Source: Anabaena sphaerica FACHB-251 (GTDB taxonomy: Bacteria; Cyanobacteriota; Cyanobacteriia; Cyanobacteriales; Nostocaceae). Taken from it: a stretch of DNA of 41,369 nucleotides. The stretch covers positions 1-41,369 of the forward strand of contig NZ_JACJQU010000030.1 in NCBI RefSeq assembly GCF_014696825.1, read 5' to 3'. Positions 24,868-33,796 of the stretch are shown here, in pieces (the stretch's first letter is position 1; the number at the start of each line of letters is the position of its first letter). The translations under genes and the position numbers were made by a program. The notes beneath the pieces were generated by a model, which was given only the letters and a program-made list of their open reading frames with translations, made no database searches and had not been told where the DNA came from.

Positions 24868-26358
24868 TTATTGTAACGGTAAAGTGACAGTAAATGTTGT
24901 CCCTAAACCAAGTTGACTGTTGATTTCAATTTTACCATTATGGGCATCAATACACTTTTTCACAATTACTAAGCCTAATCCGTTACCATGAATTGACTGA
25001 ACATTTGAAGCTCGATAAAAAGAATCAAAAATTCGATTCTGATCTGCTGTGGGAATGCCAATTCCTTGATCTTTAACCTGAAAAATTGCCACTCCATCTG
25101 CTAAATCACAGGTGAGATCGAACTTAATTTTACTACCTGGTTCAGAATATTTAGCGGCGTTAGAAAGCAAATTTCTGAACAAATAATGTAATAGTCTTTC
25201 ATCCATTACAGCATCGGTATTCTGACTGTGAGAATTAAAAACAATTTCATGATAGCTATTTTCAATAAGAGAAAATTCCTCAATTAACTCTTGGCAAAAT
25301 TTATCTAACTTGATTGGTGCTGGACTATAAAGTAGGTATCCTGCTTCAGCTTTACCCATGAAAAGTACATCTTCCATGAGTTTTTCCATTGATTGCACAG
25401 CACCATAAATTCGAGTTAAATAGGTGTTTCTTTTGGCTTCTGTTAACTTGGTTCCTTGAATGTCTATAAGTTCTACTGCTGTTTGAATCATGGCCAGAGG
25501 ATTACGGAACTCATGGGAAACAGTGGAGATAAATAGAGACTTGAGACGATTGAGTTCTTGCTCTTTTTTCAAGGCTTGCTCTAGGTACTCTTTTTGACGG
25601 CGTTCGCTGAGATCCCAAAAAACTACTACTGCACCACCAATCTCATTCTGTCCTAGTCTTAATGGTGAAGCACTATCACCAATTGGTACTCTTCTGCCAT
25701 CTTTAGTAACTAAAGATGTAAATTCCTCTAAATAAACAACCTTTTGCTCGCGCAGCACTTTAGCGACAGGGTTTTCTATTAACTGCTCTGTGGATTCGTC
25801 AATAATATGCAGGATATCTGATACATTTCTTCCCAGAACCTCTGCTTGTTGCCAGCCAGTTATCTTCTCGGCTGCGGGATTCATAAATGTGATCATTCCC
25901 TGCTCATTTGTGGCAATTACAGCATCACTCATGCAGTTTAACAGGGTTGCTAATTGGTCTCGATTTTCCCGCAGTTCCCGTTCTAACTTATGCTGTGATA
26001 GACCTATTTCAATGGCTATACGTAAATCTTTAATCGTAAATGGTTTAACAACATAACCGAAGGGCTGAGTAATTTTAGCGCGTTCTAAAGTATGCTCATC
26101 GCCGTAAGCAGTGAGAAAAATCATGGGTATATCTAACTGCTTACGAATTTCACTAGCAGCAGTAATCCCATCCATTTCACCTTTAAGGATAATATCCATT
26201 AAGACTAATTCTGGTTTAGTTTCTAACGCCTTGACAATGGCATTTTTCCCAGAAGAAGCTGTACCCGTAACAATGTACCCTAATTGATGTAATTGACTAG
26301 CAATAGTTCTAGCTACAATTACTTCATCTTCGACCACTAAAATTTTAGCTTGCCCCAT
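24868..26358 (-). CDS. REC-PAS histidine kinase
   Basis: The 496-residue cytosolic protein combines three modules. A receiver at residues 4-120 has VVEDE, phospho-acceptor Asp55 (LVLMDIILKGEMDG), FLTAYGD, and Lys105 in VVKPF. A PAS domain at 130-255 has LLNCMSDAVIATNEQGMITF and ITGWQQAEVLGRNV. A kinase core follows, with the H-box STVSHEFRNPLAM (His282), LLSNAAKYSEPGSKIKF, VKDQGIGIP and GNGLGLVIV. There are no membrane segments. All phosphorylation residues are present, so it can both receive and pass on phosphate. Its first 14 bases overlap the end of the upstream photoreceptor-like kinase gene, implying coupled translation and a joint pathway. A separate output regulator is not in the window. 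Confidence 0.9.
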   Translation of the reverse strand: MGQAKILVVEDEVIVARTIASQLHQLGYIVTGTASSGKNAIVKALETKPELVLMDIILKGEMDGITAASEIRKQLDIPMIFLTAYGDEHTLERAKITQPFGYVVKPFTIKDLRIAIEIGLSQHKLERELRENRDQLATLLNCMSDAVIATNEQGMITFMNPAAEKITGWQQAEVLGRNVSDILHIIDESTEQLIENPVAKVLREQKVVYLEEFTSLVTKDGRRVPIGDSASPLRLGQNEIGGAVVVFWDLSERRQKEYLEQALKKEQELNRLKSLFISTVSHEFRNPLAMIQTAVELIDIQGTKLTEAKRNTYLTRIYGAVQSMEKLMEDVLFMGKAEAGYLLYSPAPIKLDKFCQELIEEFSLIENSYHEIVFNSHSQNTDAVMDERLLHYLFRNLLSNAAKYSEPGSKIKFDLTCDLADGVAIFQVKDQGIGIPTADQNRIFDSFYRASNVQSIHGNGLGLVIVKKCIDAHNGKIEINSQLGLGTTFTVTLPLQ

Positions 26359-28786
26359 TTGCTATTGAGTTGTGCAAAGTTAACTGTGGAAATTCAATGT
26401 GAAATAATGTTCCTTGGTTGCGTTCTACAGTAATATTACCTTCTAGTTGTTCCGTAACCAAGTCATAAACTAATGAAAGACCTAAAGAATTAGTATTTCT
26501 CCAATCTAAACCATCTGGCAACCCTATACCATTATCTTGAACGGTAAGTTCAATATTATTACTGCTATTATGTAAACTAATACTAATCTCTCCCTTTTGG
26601 TTATTAGGAAAAGCGTGCTTGAGAGCATTAGAGATTAGTTCATTAATAACTAATCCGCAGGCAATAGCTTCATCAACATTTAAACTAACTGAATCTATAT
26701 TAGTTTGGAGATTAATTTTTCCAGGTACTATCTGATAGGAAATGAGCAGACCAGCGACCAGATTATTAATATAATCAGCAATATCAAGTTTCCCAATATT
26801 AGGAGAAGTATATAAGTTTTTGTGAATTAGGGATATTGACTCAATGCGATTTTGGCTTTCGCGGATAGCTTTAATAATTTCAGCGTCTTGGAGTGTTTGA
26901 GCTTGGAGTTGCAACAAACTAGAAACAATTTGCAGATTATTTTTAACGCGATGATGAACTTCTTTTAATAGGACTTCTTTCTCAGCCAATGCGCTTCTGA
27001 GTTTAATTTCTGCTTTTTGTCGGTGAGCAATTTCAATTTGCGCCTGTTCAAATATGCTAGATTGTTGAATAGCGATCGCAATTTGTACGGTCAGGTGATC
27101 CAGCAAATCTAATTGATTTTCTTCCCACTCACGGGGGGCTGAACATTGGTGAGCAATGAGTAAACCCCACAGACAAGAAACAGAATTTTCTCCACTGGTT
27201 TCTATAAGAATTGGCACAATTAAGTTAGCTTTTACTTCAAACTGTGCTAATAAGTTCAGATGGCAATCTGTAAGTCCTGCGGTGTAAATATTAGAAATGG
27301 CTCGTTTACGTCCTTGGTGATACTCTAATCCTGCACCCAATTGAAAACAGTTATCTTCAATTTCTACACCTAAAGAAACTGTCCATCCAGGTGTTACAGA
27401 TTCTGCCATAATTTTACCACTCATATCTGGTGCAAACTGATAGACTACCACTCTATCAACCTGTAACAAATATTGTACTTCTTTAACAGTTGCATTCAGA
27501 ATATCTTGGAGATTCAGAGATTGGCGAATGCGTTGAGAAACAGTACGCATTAATTGTTCCCGTTCTGCTTGCATCTGAAATGCTTGCTCACTTTGCTTGC
27601 GTGCTGTAATATCCTGACCAATACCGAGAGTTTGACCATTGGGAAGTCTCACATTAGTCCAAGAGGTATCCAGCATACTACCATCTCTTAATTGGCACTT
27701 AAAGTCATGCCAAACTGGTTGTGACGACTGCATAAAATCAATCACTCTTTGACGATATTCAGGATGAGGATATAATTCTGCAAAAACATTGTGTGTTTGA
27801 AATTCTTGCAAACTCCAGCCTAAAGTTTCCTCTAAATTATGGTTCACCCACTGCACTTTACCACTAACATCAGTAAGTGCAATCATTAAAGGAATACTCT
27901 GGAATAAAGATTGTAAAAATTCATTCTCTTCTTGCAGTATAGTTTCATTATTTTTGTGTTTAGTAATATCATAAAAAACTACTAAGACCACAATTTCATC
28001 ATTATATTTTAAATACTGTAAGGAAGTAATAGCCCATAAAGAAGAACCATCTTTTCTTTTAAAGAGAATTTCCTGATTATGCAGATAACCGTTATTAGAC
28101 AGAGTTTCTATGAGTGAATTGAATTCTGCTATTTCCTCATATAAATCTGAAATTTTGGTATTATATAAATCTTCAGAATAAATCTGAAAGGTTTGCATAA
28201 ACTCCAAGTTGGCATATAAAATCAACCCATCAGAGATGCGGAAAAGCATTAAGGGTATAGGAATGGCTTGAATAATATCTCTAATTTTGCTATGGTTAGA
28301 GACTTTTTGCCAATGTAAATCTAAATAATTAATTACTTGTTTTGCCAAACCTTGTAAGGCTTTTTGCTCCTTAACGCTCAAGTCGCGTGGCACAAAATCC
28401 ATCACACTCAAACAACCTAAAGTAAATCCACTGGAATTAATTAATGGAACTCCTGCATAAAAACGAAAATAGGGATTTGAGATCACAAGAGGATGATAAA
28501 TAAACCTTTGATCCTGAAGTGTATCAGGAATAATAAATATTTCATTTTGCAGAATAGTATAACTACCAAAAGCCAAATTTCGTGGAACTTCTGTGATAGT
28601 GATACCAACTTTTGACTTAAACCATTCCCTGTCAGCATCAACTAAACTAATTAAAGCAACTGGTGTTTCACAAAAGTCCGCAGCTAGTTGAGCTAAATCA
28701 TCAAAATTTTCTTGAGATTGTGTGTCTATAATTTGATATTCATAGAGGATTTTTAGCCTTTCACTTTCATTATTAGGTAATTGCAT
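26345..28786 (-). CDS. predicted DXCF-type cyanobacteriochrome histidine kinase (GAF-PAS-PAS-GAF-HisKA_2)
   Basis: The 813-residue soluble kinase has an N-terminal GAF (about 20-155), two PAS domains (about 165-275 and 290-400), a second GAF (about 420-575), and a HisKA_2-type core with KEVHHRVKNNLQIVSSLLQL (His611/612), ELISNALKHAF and DNGIGLP. The second GAF carries VDRVVVYQFAPDMSGKIMAE, Asp478-Asn-Cys480-Phe481 (a DXCF motif), and GLTDCHLNLL with Cys508-His509, followed by VKANLIVPIL and the WGLLIAHQC stretch. DXCF plus Cys-His are the two thioether cysteines of dual-cysteine cyanobacteriochromes, so bilin binding and blue/green-type photochemistry are predicted. The N-terminal GAF lacks these. 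The stop overlaps the REC-PAS kinase gene by 14 bases. Photochemistry is inferred, not shown. Confidence 0.85.
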   Translation of the reverse strand: MQLPNNESERLKILYEYQIIDTQSQENFDDLAQLAADFCETPVALISLVDADREWFKSKVGITITEVPRNLAFGSYTILQNEIFIIPDTLQDQRFIYHPLVISNPYFRFYAGVPLINSSGFTLGCLSVMDFVPRDLSVKEQKALQGLAKQVINYLDLHWQKVSNHSKIRDIIQAIPIPLMLFRISDGLILYANLEFMQTFQIYSEDLYNTKISDLYEEIAEFNSLIETLSNNGYLHNQEILFKRKDGSSLWAITSLQYLKYNDEIVVLVVFYDITKHKNNETILQEENEFLQSLFQSIPLMIALTDVSGKVQWVNHNLEETLGWSLQEFQTHNVFAELYPHPEYRQRVIDFMQSSQPVWHDFKCQLRDGSMLDTSWTNVRLPNGQTLGIGQDITARKQSEQAFQMQAEREQLMRTVSQRIRQSLNLQDILNATVKEVQYLLQVDRVVVYQFAPDMSGKIMAESVTPGWTVSLGVEIEDNCFQLGAGLEYHQGRKRAISNIYTAGLTDCHLNLLAQFEVKANLIVPILIETSGENSVSCLWGLLIAHQCSAPREWEENQLDLLDHLTVQIAIAIQQSSIFEQAQIEIAHRQKAEIKLRSALAEKEVLLKEVHHRVKNNLQIVSSLLQLQAQTLQDAEIIKAIRESQNRIESISLIHKNLYTSPNIGKLDIADYINNLVAGLLISYQIVPGKINLQTNIDSVSLNVDEAIACGLVINELISNALKHAFPNNQKGEISISLHNSSNNIELTVQDNGIGLPDGLDWRNTNSLGLSLVYDLVTEQLEGNITVERNQGTLFHIEFPQLTLHNSIANGAS

Positions 28787-29148
28787 CGTTTCAGATATTG
28801 TATTAATAGTGTTTTGTCACCCCATTCTCAAGAAATAATTAAGTTTTTAGGTAAACCGAAAATTGAGATTGACAAGTTTCTGTTTTTGTGTTTGCACCCT
28901 AATAATACAAATAACTGCTTGAAGTTGCTCAAGAATAGATGTCAAAGACGAGACAATATATTTTTCCCATATTTCGCTGTTTTTATATCGTAATTGTAAC
29001 AAATGGTTAATTAAAAAAAACTACTTCTTGAGGAGGATGCTAAAACAATAGTTATAAATGTTAACACTTCTTTAAATGAATTAAAGAGGAAAATCTCACT
29101 GTCAACTATTAAATTCTCCGTAGTCCTGAAAAGTAGAAGTTTAAATTT
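28787..29148. other. intergenic region between divergent kinase and phoD genes
   Basis: This 362-base AT-rich spacer must carry the promoters of both neighbours. A short plus-strand frame at 28781-28993 is not coding-like. CTTTAA (29070-29075) and TTAAAG (29081-29086) form a small palindrome 60 bases before the phoD start. I see no convincing Pho-box tandem repeat. Confidence 0.4.
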
Positions 29149-30741
29149 ATGCAATTCCACATTTCACCAAAACTGAAGCGTCGGCAATTTTTATTACAGG
29201 CTGCCATGACTACTGGTAGTATCATAGGGACAAACCTGTGGACACAATCGGGTTTAGCGCAAGCACCAACATTGATTACATTAGATAAAAATCGTCCCAG
29301 CATACCCTACGGTGTCGTTAGTGGCGATATTAACAGCAATAGCGCAGTGATTTGGAGCCGCAGCGATTGCACTTCCCGGATGATTGTAGAATATTCAACT
29401 AATGATAATTTCCGCAATAGTCGCCGAATTATTGGACAAGTGGCTGTGGAAAATACGGATTTTACAGCGCGAACTTATCTGAGTAATCTACCACCTGGAC
29501 AAGATATTTTTTACCGCGTTATTTTCCAAGATTTAGCTGGTACTAATATTGACAGCGCCCCAGTGATGGGACATTTAAAAACTGCACCCCAAGGAAAGGG
29601 AAATGATATATTTTTTGCTTGGTCTGGAGATACCGCAGGTCAAGGTTGGGGAATTAATCCCGAATGGGGTGGTATGAAAATTTACGAATCTATCAGAAAA
29701 TTAAACCCTGATTTTTTCGTTCATTCTGGTGATTATATTTACGCTGATAATCCCATTAAATCAGAAGTGATACTAGAGGATGGTAGTATCTGGAAAAACA
29801 TCACCACAGAGGAAAAATCGAAAGTTGCAGAAACACTCAAAGAATTTCGCGGTAACTATATTTACAACCTGTTAGATGAAAATGTACGTCGCTTTAACGC
29901 CCAAGTTCCCCAACTAGTACAGTGGGATGATCATGAAGTCATAAATAATTGGTATCCAGGGCAAATATTAGATGATGATAGATACAAAATTAAGGATGTT
30001 AACTTATTAGCATCTAGGGCAAGACAAGCATTTTTAGAATATACGCCTATTCGGTTTGAGCGTAAAGACCCAAAACGCATTTATCGTAATTTTAATTATG
30101 GTGAATTGCTAGAAATTTTTATGTTAGATGAAAGAAGTTATCGTGGTAAAAACTCTCCTAATAACCAAACAGTATTAAGTGCAGAAACAGCATTTTTAGG
30201 TAATTCCCAATTACGTTGGTTAAAGAGTCAATTAAAAAGCTCAAAATCTACTTGGAAAGTAATTGCTAGTGATATGCCAATTGGTTTGATAGTACGTGAT
30301 GGTAAAACCAATTTTGAAAATGCTGCTAATGGTGATGGAAAACAATTAGGAAGAGAATTAGAATTTGCTGATTTATTCCGGTTTATTAAACAGAATAATA
30401 TCAAAAATGTGGTTTGGATAACTGCTGATGTACATTATGCAGCAGCCCATTATTATGATCCTAATAAGGCGCAATTTACAGACTTTAAACCTTTTTGGGA
30501 ATTTGTCGCTGGTCCTCTGAATGCTGGTAATTTTGGACCTGCCCAATTAGATAATACCTTCGGTCCAGAAGTGAGATTTAAAACCGCATCGCCAGAAATA
30601 AAATTAAATCAACCACCGAGTTCAGGATTACAATTTTTTGGAACAGTGAAAATTGATGGCAAAACTGAAGTTTTAACTGTTAGTTTTCATAATTTGGAGG
30701 GTAAGAAAATCTATAATGTAGATTTACAACCAGAGGCTTAG
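29149..30741 (+). CDS. phoD: Tat-exported PhoD-family alkaline phosphatase
   Basis: The 530-residue enzyme starts with a twin-arginine signal (KLKRRQFLLQAAMTTG, Arg11-Arg12) and a cleavage site near SGLAQA, so it should be folded in the cytoplasm and exported. A PhoD N-terminal beta-domain (PYGVVSGDINSNSAVIWSR) is followed by the catalytic metallo-phosphoesterase domain with FAWSGDTAGQG, FFVHSGDYIYADNP, VQWDDHEVINNW, MLDERSYRG and ITADVHYAAAHYYDP. These supply the Fe/Ca ligands of the family. PhoD hydrolyses phosphomonoesters and diesters to scavenge phosphate. Expression under phosphate limitation is usual for the family, but no Pho box is visible here. The length is normal and the gene is monocistronic. 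Confidence 0.92.
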   Translation: MQFHISPKLKRRQFLLQAAMTTGSIIGTNLWTQSGLAQAPTLITLDKNRPSIPYGVVSGDINSNSAVIWSRSDCTSRMIVEYSTNDNFRNSRRIIGQVAVENTDFTARTYLSNLPPGQDIFYRVIFQDLAGTNIDSAPVMGHLKTAPQGKGNDIFFAWSGDTAGQGWGINPEWGGMKIYESIRKLNPDFFVHSGDYIYADNPIKSEVILEDGSIWKNITTEEKSKVAETLKEFRGNYIYNLLDENVRRFNAQVPQLVQWDDHEVINNWYPGQILDDDRYKIKDVNLLASRARQAFLEYTPIRFERKDPKRIYRNFNYGELLEIFMLDERSYRGKNSPNNQTVLSAETAFLGNSQLRWLKSQLKSSKSTWKVIASDMPIGLIVRDGKTNFENAANGDGKQLGRELEFADLFRFIKQNNIKNVVWITADVHYAAAHYYDPNKAQFTDFKPFWEFVAGPLNAGNFGPAQLDNTFGPEVRFKTASPEIKLNQPPSSGLQFFGTVKIDGKTEVLTVSFHNLEGKKIYNVDLQPEA

Positions 30742-31190
30742 GTATTGGTGACTGGTAAACGGGGATAGGGAATGTGGAGAATAACTACAATTGAAATTTG
30801 GGAAGGGGCTTTTGCCAACTCTTTGACCTTAACAAAGACTGCCCTAAAGATTTACTGTCAGGGCATAACTACTAATTCACGATCGCGTTACAATTTCTAG
30901 TCAAACATGACTGAAAATCACTAGTGTATATTAAGCCCTTCCTACTCCCCATCATCATTTCTTTTTCTCGATCCTGCGATCGCACCATCCAATTTAACTA
31001 CCTAAGCAACTTCACAGAAAGCGTTAAATTTAATACATTCATACTACTTTTATTTTCGCAACCAGCAACATCAGTAAAAAATGAGAGTTTTTCCTTCTTT
31101 GCCAATTTGTCAATTTCAGAGATTTTTGGTACATAAAAATTAAGTCAACTACAAGGTTCACTTTTTATCCCTCATTGGACACCCAGCATA
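30742..31190. other. intergenic region, no gene seen
   Basis: In this 449-base spacer, GCCCT/AGGGC at about 30841-30864 can form a weak hairpin after phoD, without a T-tract. A plus-strand frame at 30924-31136 has no Shine-Dalgarno sequence and unlikely composition. No RNA gene is recognised. Confidence 0.4.
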
Positions 31191-31454
31191 GTGAGTGCTA
31201 AACGTCTACCAGAAACCACCGCCCATGTCAGAATCACCCGCCAATCTTGGCAACATGGCTTTCTTGAAGGTGATGTCAGCGCCGGCGATTTTGAATGGCA
31301 TTTTCAGTGGCATTTCCGGCGGGGAGAACTTTCTGTGAAGCCTTCCCAGGGTCGCGCTTTAATTAAAGAACCTCTCGGCCGCTTTTTGGAAAAACAAGAT
31401 TACCAGTTAGAACCAGGGGGAGATTATGCTTTTACTATTCGAGCAGAACTGTAA
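31191..31454 (+). CDS. DUF3146 family small protein
   Basis: The 87-residue soluble protein is a conserved cyanobacterial family. It reads RLPETTAHVRITRQSWQHGF, then GDFEWHFQWHFRRGELSVKP, GRALIKEPLGRFL, and ends DYAFTIRAEL. It is rich in Trp, His and Arg, with alternating strands that suggest a compact beta-sheet. The start is GTG at 31191 (GTGAGTGCTAAACG); no upstream ATG is in frame. No catalytic motif is recognised and the function is unknown. The DUF number is from memory of the family sequence. It is monocistronic between phoD and the convergent YqgF-like gene. Confidence 0.8.
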   Translation: MSAKRLPETTAHVRITRQSWQHGFLEGDVSAGDFEWHFQWHFRRGELSVKPSQGRALIKEPLGRFLEKQDYQLEPGGDYAFTIRAEL

Positions 31455-31565
31455 ATAGAAGAATTCAGGAGCCAGGAGTCAGAATGTACACAAAAACCTG
31501 AGATTAATTCTTGCCTATTGCCTTGCCTGTCTCCACAAAAAAATTTTCTCAGTAAACCTAATTAG

Positions 31566-32003
31566 TCAGTTGTCAGTAAGACTGCTGGAAGTTAAGCGGT
31601 TGAGGTAGCGTTCAATCAATAAGATGGCTACAATGTCATCTATGGGTCGCGGAGGCTGTCGCAAACCCTTTGGTAAGAGTTTGGTGAGTCCTGTTGGTGG
31701 AAACATTTGCCAATAGCGATCGCGTGCTTCTAGAGTTGTATAACGCTCATCAACTAAAATAATATTCAGGGATGGAATTAATTCCTGATTAAGTTGCTGT
31801 TTCCACTTTTTCGCGGTTGTTTGGTCTCCCATGACGATTAAGGAAATAGGAAAACTTTGCCGCAATGACGAAATCTGAGCGATCGCCTCAGTAGCAGGAA
31901 CAACTTGATGATAATACAGCTGCCGATCCAATCCCATCACGGCTACACCACATTTATCTCGACCAGGATCAAAGCCTAAAATTGCTGGTTGTGTATTAGT
32001 CAT
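31566..32003 (-). CDS. YqgF/RuvX-like RNase H-fold protein
   Basis: The 145-residue protein starts AILGFDPGRDKCGVAVMGLD, with the first catalytic-type Asp, and continues with LIVMGDQTTAKKW, a central LVDERYTTLEARDRYW containing the family's DER motif, and RPIDDIVAILLIERYL with the final Asp. These are the features of the YqgF/RuvX family, linked to pre-16S rRNA 5' processing or Holliday-junction resolution. It differs from canonical cyanobacterial RuvX in sequence and may be a paralogue, so I give no symbol. Its start is directly preceded by a block of heptanucleotide repeats. Confidence 0.78.
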   Translation of the reverse strand: MTNTQPAILGFDPGRDKCGVAVMGLDRQLYYHQVVPATEAIAQISSLRQSFPISLIVMGDQTTAKKWKQQLNQELIPSLNIILVDERYTTLEARDRYWQMFPPTGLTKLLPKGLRQPPRPIDDIVAILLIERYLNRLTSSSLTDN

Positions 32004-32123
32004 AGGGAACAGGGAACAGGGAACAGGGAACAGGTAATAGGGAAGTGGGGAAATGGGGAGATGGGGAGATGGGAAGGATTAATCACCCAATCACCAGTCA
32101 CCAGTCACCAGTCACCAGTCACC
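32004..32123. repeat. three different short tandem repeat arrays in one spacer
   Basis: The 123-base gap between the YqgF-like and DUF3084 genes is almost entirely short repeats: (GGGAACA)4 at 32004-32033, GGGGAGAT-type units at about 32045-32075, and CACCAGT units at about 32090-32123. They are heptamer or octamer arrays of different sequence laid end to end. Confidence 0.85.
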
Positions 32124-32126
32124 TAT

Positions 32127-33617
32127 TTACGTGCTAAAAATAACTTGTCCATTCAAAATTGCTACAAGTTTTACTCTCAAAGGACCGGCTGTATAGGTAT
32201 CCTCAGCTGCTATGGCTTTAATTTCCAGTGGTTGCTCGGACTGTTGCAATTGGGCAAAAAAGCGTATAAAAGTACCATCTATCTGGACTGTTTCCACAAT
32301 ACCAGCATTGCGAGCGCGAAATTGAGAAGCAGAAATGAGCAAGTCTAGACGTTGCCGTAATTGATATGATGTCATAGTTTTCATATCAGCAGATGTTGTA
32401 GCTAGAATCTCACCTGCGGAAAATACCAGTTGATTTGGCATTGCATCAGCAAAAAATTCTATCTGTTTTTCTCCCCTGACATAATTACCCGCAGAGAAAA
32501 TTCGCACTACATATTCTCGACCATTTTGAATTTGTTTAATTAGTTGCTCAACTCTTTCTTGGGTAACACGCAATAGCTCTGTATTTGCAGGAATTGTACC
32601 AGGTTCGCTTAATTGAATGTTGGCATTGCGGTTAGCTTCCTGTAAAATTTGGATTACCACTTTACGAGCAGCAGCAGGTTGCTCTACACGAACTACACCA
32701 GCAGCTATAACTTGACCACGAACCAAGGCCAGTTTACCCAGACGCAGGTCACGGTATGACTGATAATATTTTTCTAACCTTGCTACTTCCTGTTCTAAGT
32801 ATTTTTGCTGGTTTTCCAATTCTTTGAGGCGAGATTCTCTGGTAGCAATTACTTGTTCTCGCTTTTTAATTTCTAAGTTGCGATTTTGAATAAGTGTATC
32901 TAAATTAGCAATTTTCTGATCACGTTGTTCAATAACTTCTTGGCGATTAGCAAGCTCGCGATCGCGTTTTTCAATGGCTGTCTTGGCTTCCTCAATCGCT
33001 TTTTTGGCTTCAGTATATAGTCGCTGGCGTTCTGCCTTTAATTCTTCTACTGCGCTGTGCAATGCCTGACGCTGATTATAAAGGCTTTCTAGTTCAGCTA
33101 TAGCTTGTCTGTACTGAATCACTACTTCACCAAGTCGGCTTTGAGTGCCTTGCAGTTGAGCTTGGGTTTTGGCTTGTTGGCTGATAGTGCGGTTAAGTTG
33201 AGCTTGTGTTATCCGTTGTTTAGCATTGGCAGCTTGTAAAGATTGATTAATTGTCTGTAAATCCTGCTGTGCCTGAGCTTGTTCTTTTCTAGCTTCATTA
33301 AGCTTTTCTTCTACCTGGCTTTTTTCAGTTTCTGCGGTTTTGAGTTGTTCTCGCTTGTTTCTGAGGTCTTTTTGAATATCCTCCAACTCAAACACCCCTT
33401 TCCGTAATCCTTCGTCAGCAGCAAATAAAATTGCTAAAGTTGAGGCAGAAATCACACCACCCGTAAAAATAGTTACTATTACCGCTGTGTTTTTGGGACG
33501 CAAATTGAATAATGAGAGGCGTGCCTTACCAACTTTTGTGCCGATGCGATCGCCCACTGTGGCAATCACGCCTCCCAGAATTAAAATTGCTGCTATCAGG
33601 ATGTACCCGGTGGCCAT
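32127..33617 (-). CDS. DUF3084 membrane-anchored coiled-coil protein
   Basis: The 496-residue protein begins ATGYILIAAILILGGVIATV (first membrane helix), then GKARLSLFNLRPKN, and a second helix (AVIVTIFTGGVISASTLAIL). About 220 residues of heptad coiled coil follow, rich in Glu, Gln, Lys and Arg (for example KREQVIATRESRLKELENQQ), with a C-terminal globular domain from about residue 300. This is the standard layout of DUF3084, a family widespread in cyanobacteria with no assigned role. The protein should sit in the plasma membrane with the coiled coil on one side. The ATG at 33617 fits the family start; a TTG two codons earlier is also in frame. Confidence 0.88.
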   Translation of the reverse strand: MATGYILIAAILILGGVIATVGDRIGTKVGKARLSLFNLRPKNTAVIVTIFTGGVISASTLAILFAADEGLRKGVFELEDIQKDLRNKREQLKTAETEKSQVEEKLNEARKEQAQAQQDLQTINQSLQAANAKQRITQAQLNRTISQQAKTQAQLQGTQSRLGEVVIQYRQAIAELESLYNQRQALHSAVEELKAERQRLYTEAKKAIEEAKTAIEKRDRELANRQEVIEQRDQKIANLDTLIQNRNLEIKKREQVIATRESRLKELENQQKYLEQEVARLEKYYQSYRDLRLGKLALVRGQVIAAGVVRVEQPAAARKVVIQILQEANRNANIQLSEPGTIPANTELLRVTQERVEQLIKQIQNGREYVVRIFSAGNYVRGEKQIEFFADAMPNQLVFSAGEILATTSADMKTMTSYQLRQRLDLLISASQFRARNAGIVETVQIDGTFIRFFAQLQQSEQPLEIKAIAAEDTYTAGPLRVKLVAILNGQVIFST

Positions 33618-33796
33618 CTTCAACTACCGCCAGAAATGCTTCCAGATACAGCCTACTACTTTCAACCATTGTCTGTGGGGGAAAGGAGATTGGCAAAAGT
33701 AGAATTTAGTCAATTTTTAAATTACCTCCGATTGTGGTATTTTTTCTCAAAACACAACTTGACAAAACTTGTACCAATTTCCTCCCCCAGCAGCTT

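Noticed and set aside
28781-28993. 70-codon plus-strand frame overlapping the photoreceptor kinase start
   Set aside because: It lies in the promoter spacer of two divergent genes and looks like random AT-rich translation.
29041-29148. Pho box upstream of phoD
   Set aside because: I found no tandem CTTAACCT-like repeats with the expected spacing, only a short CTTTAA/TTAAAG palindrome.
30924-31136. 70-codon plus-strand frame in the spacer after phoD
   Set aside because: There is no ribosome binding site, the composition is biased, and no family is recognised.
31989-32348. 119-codon plus-strand frame antisense to the DUF3084 gene
   Set aside because: Its first part is translated tandem repeats and the rest is antisense to a conserved gene.
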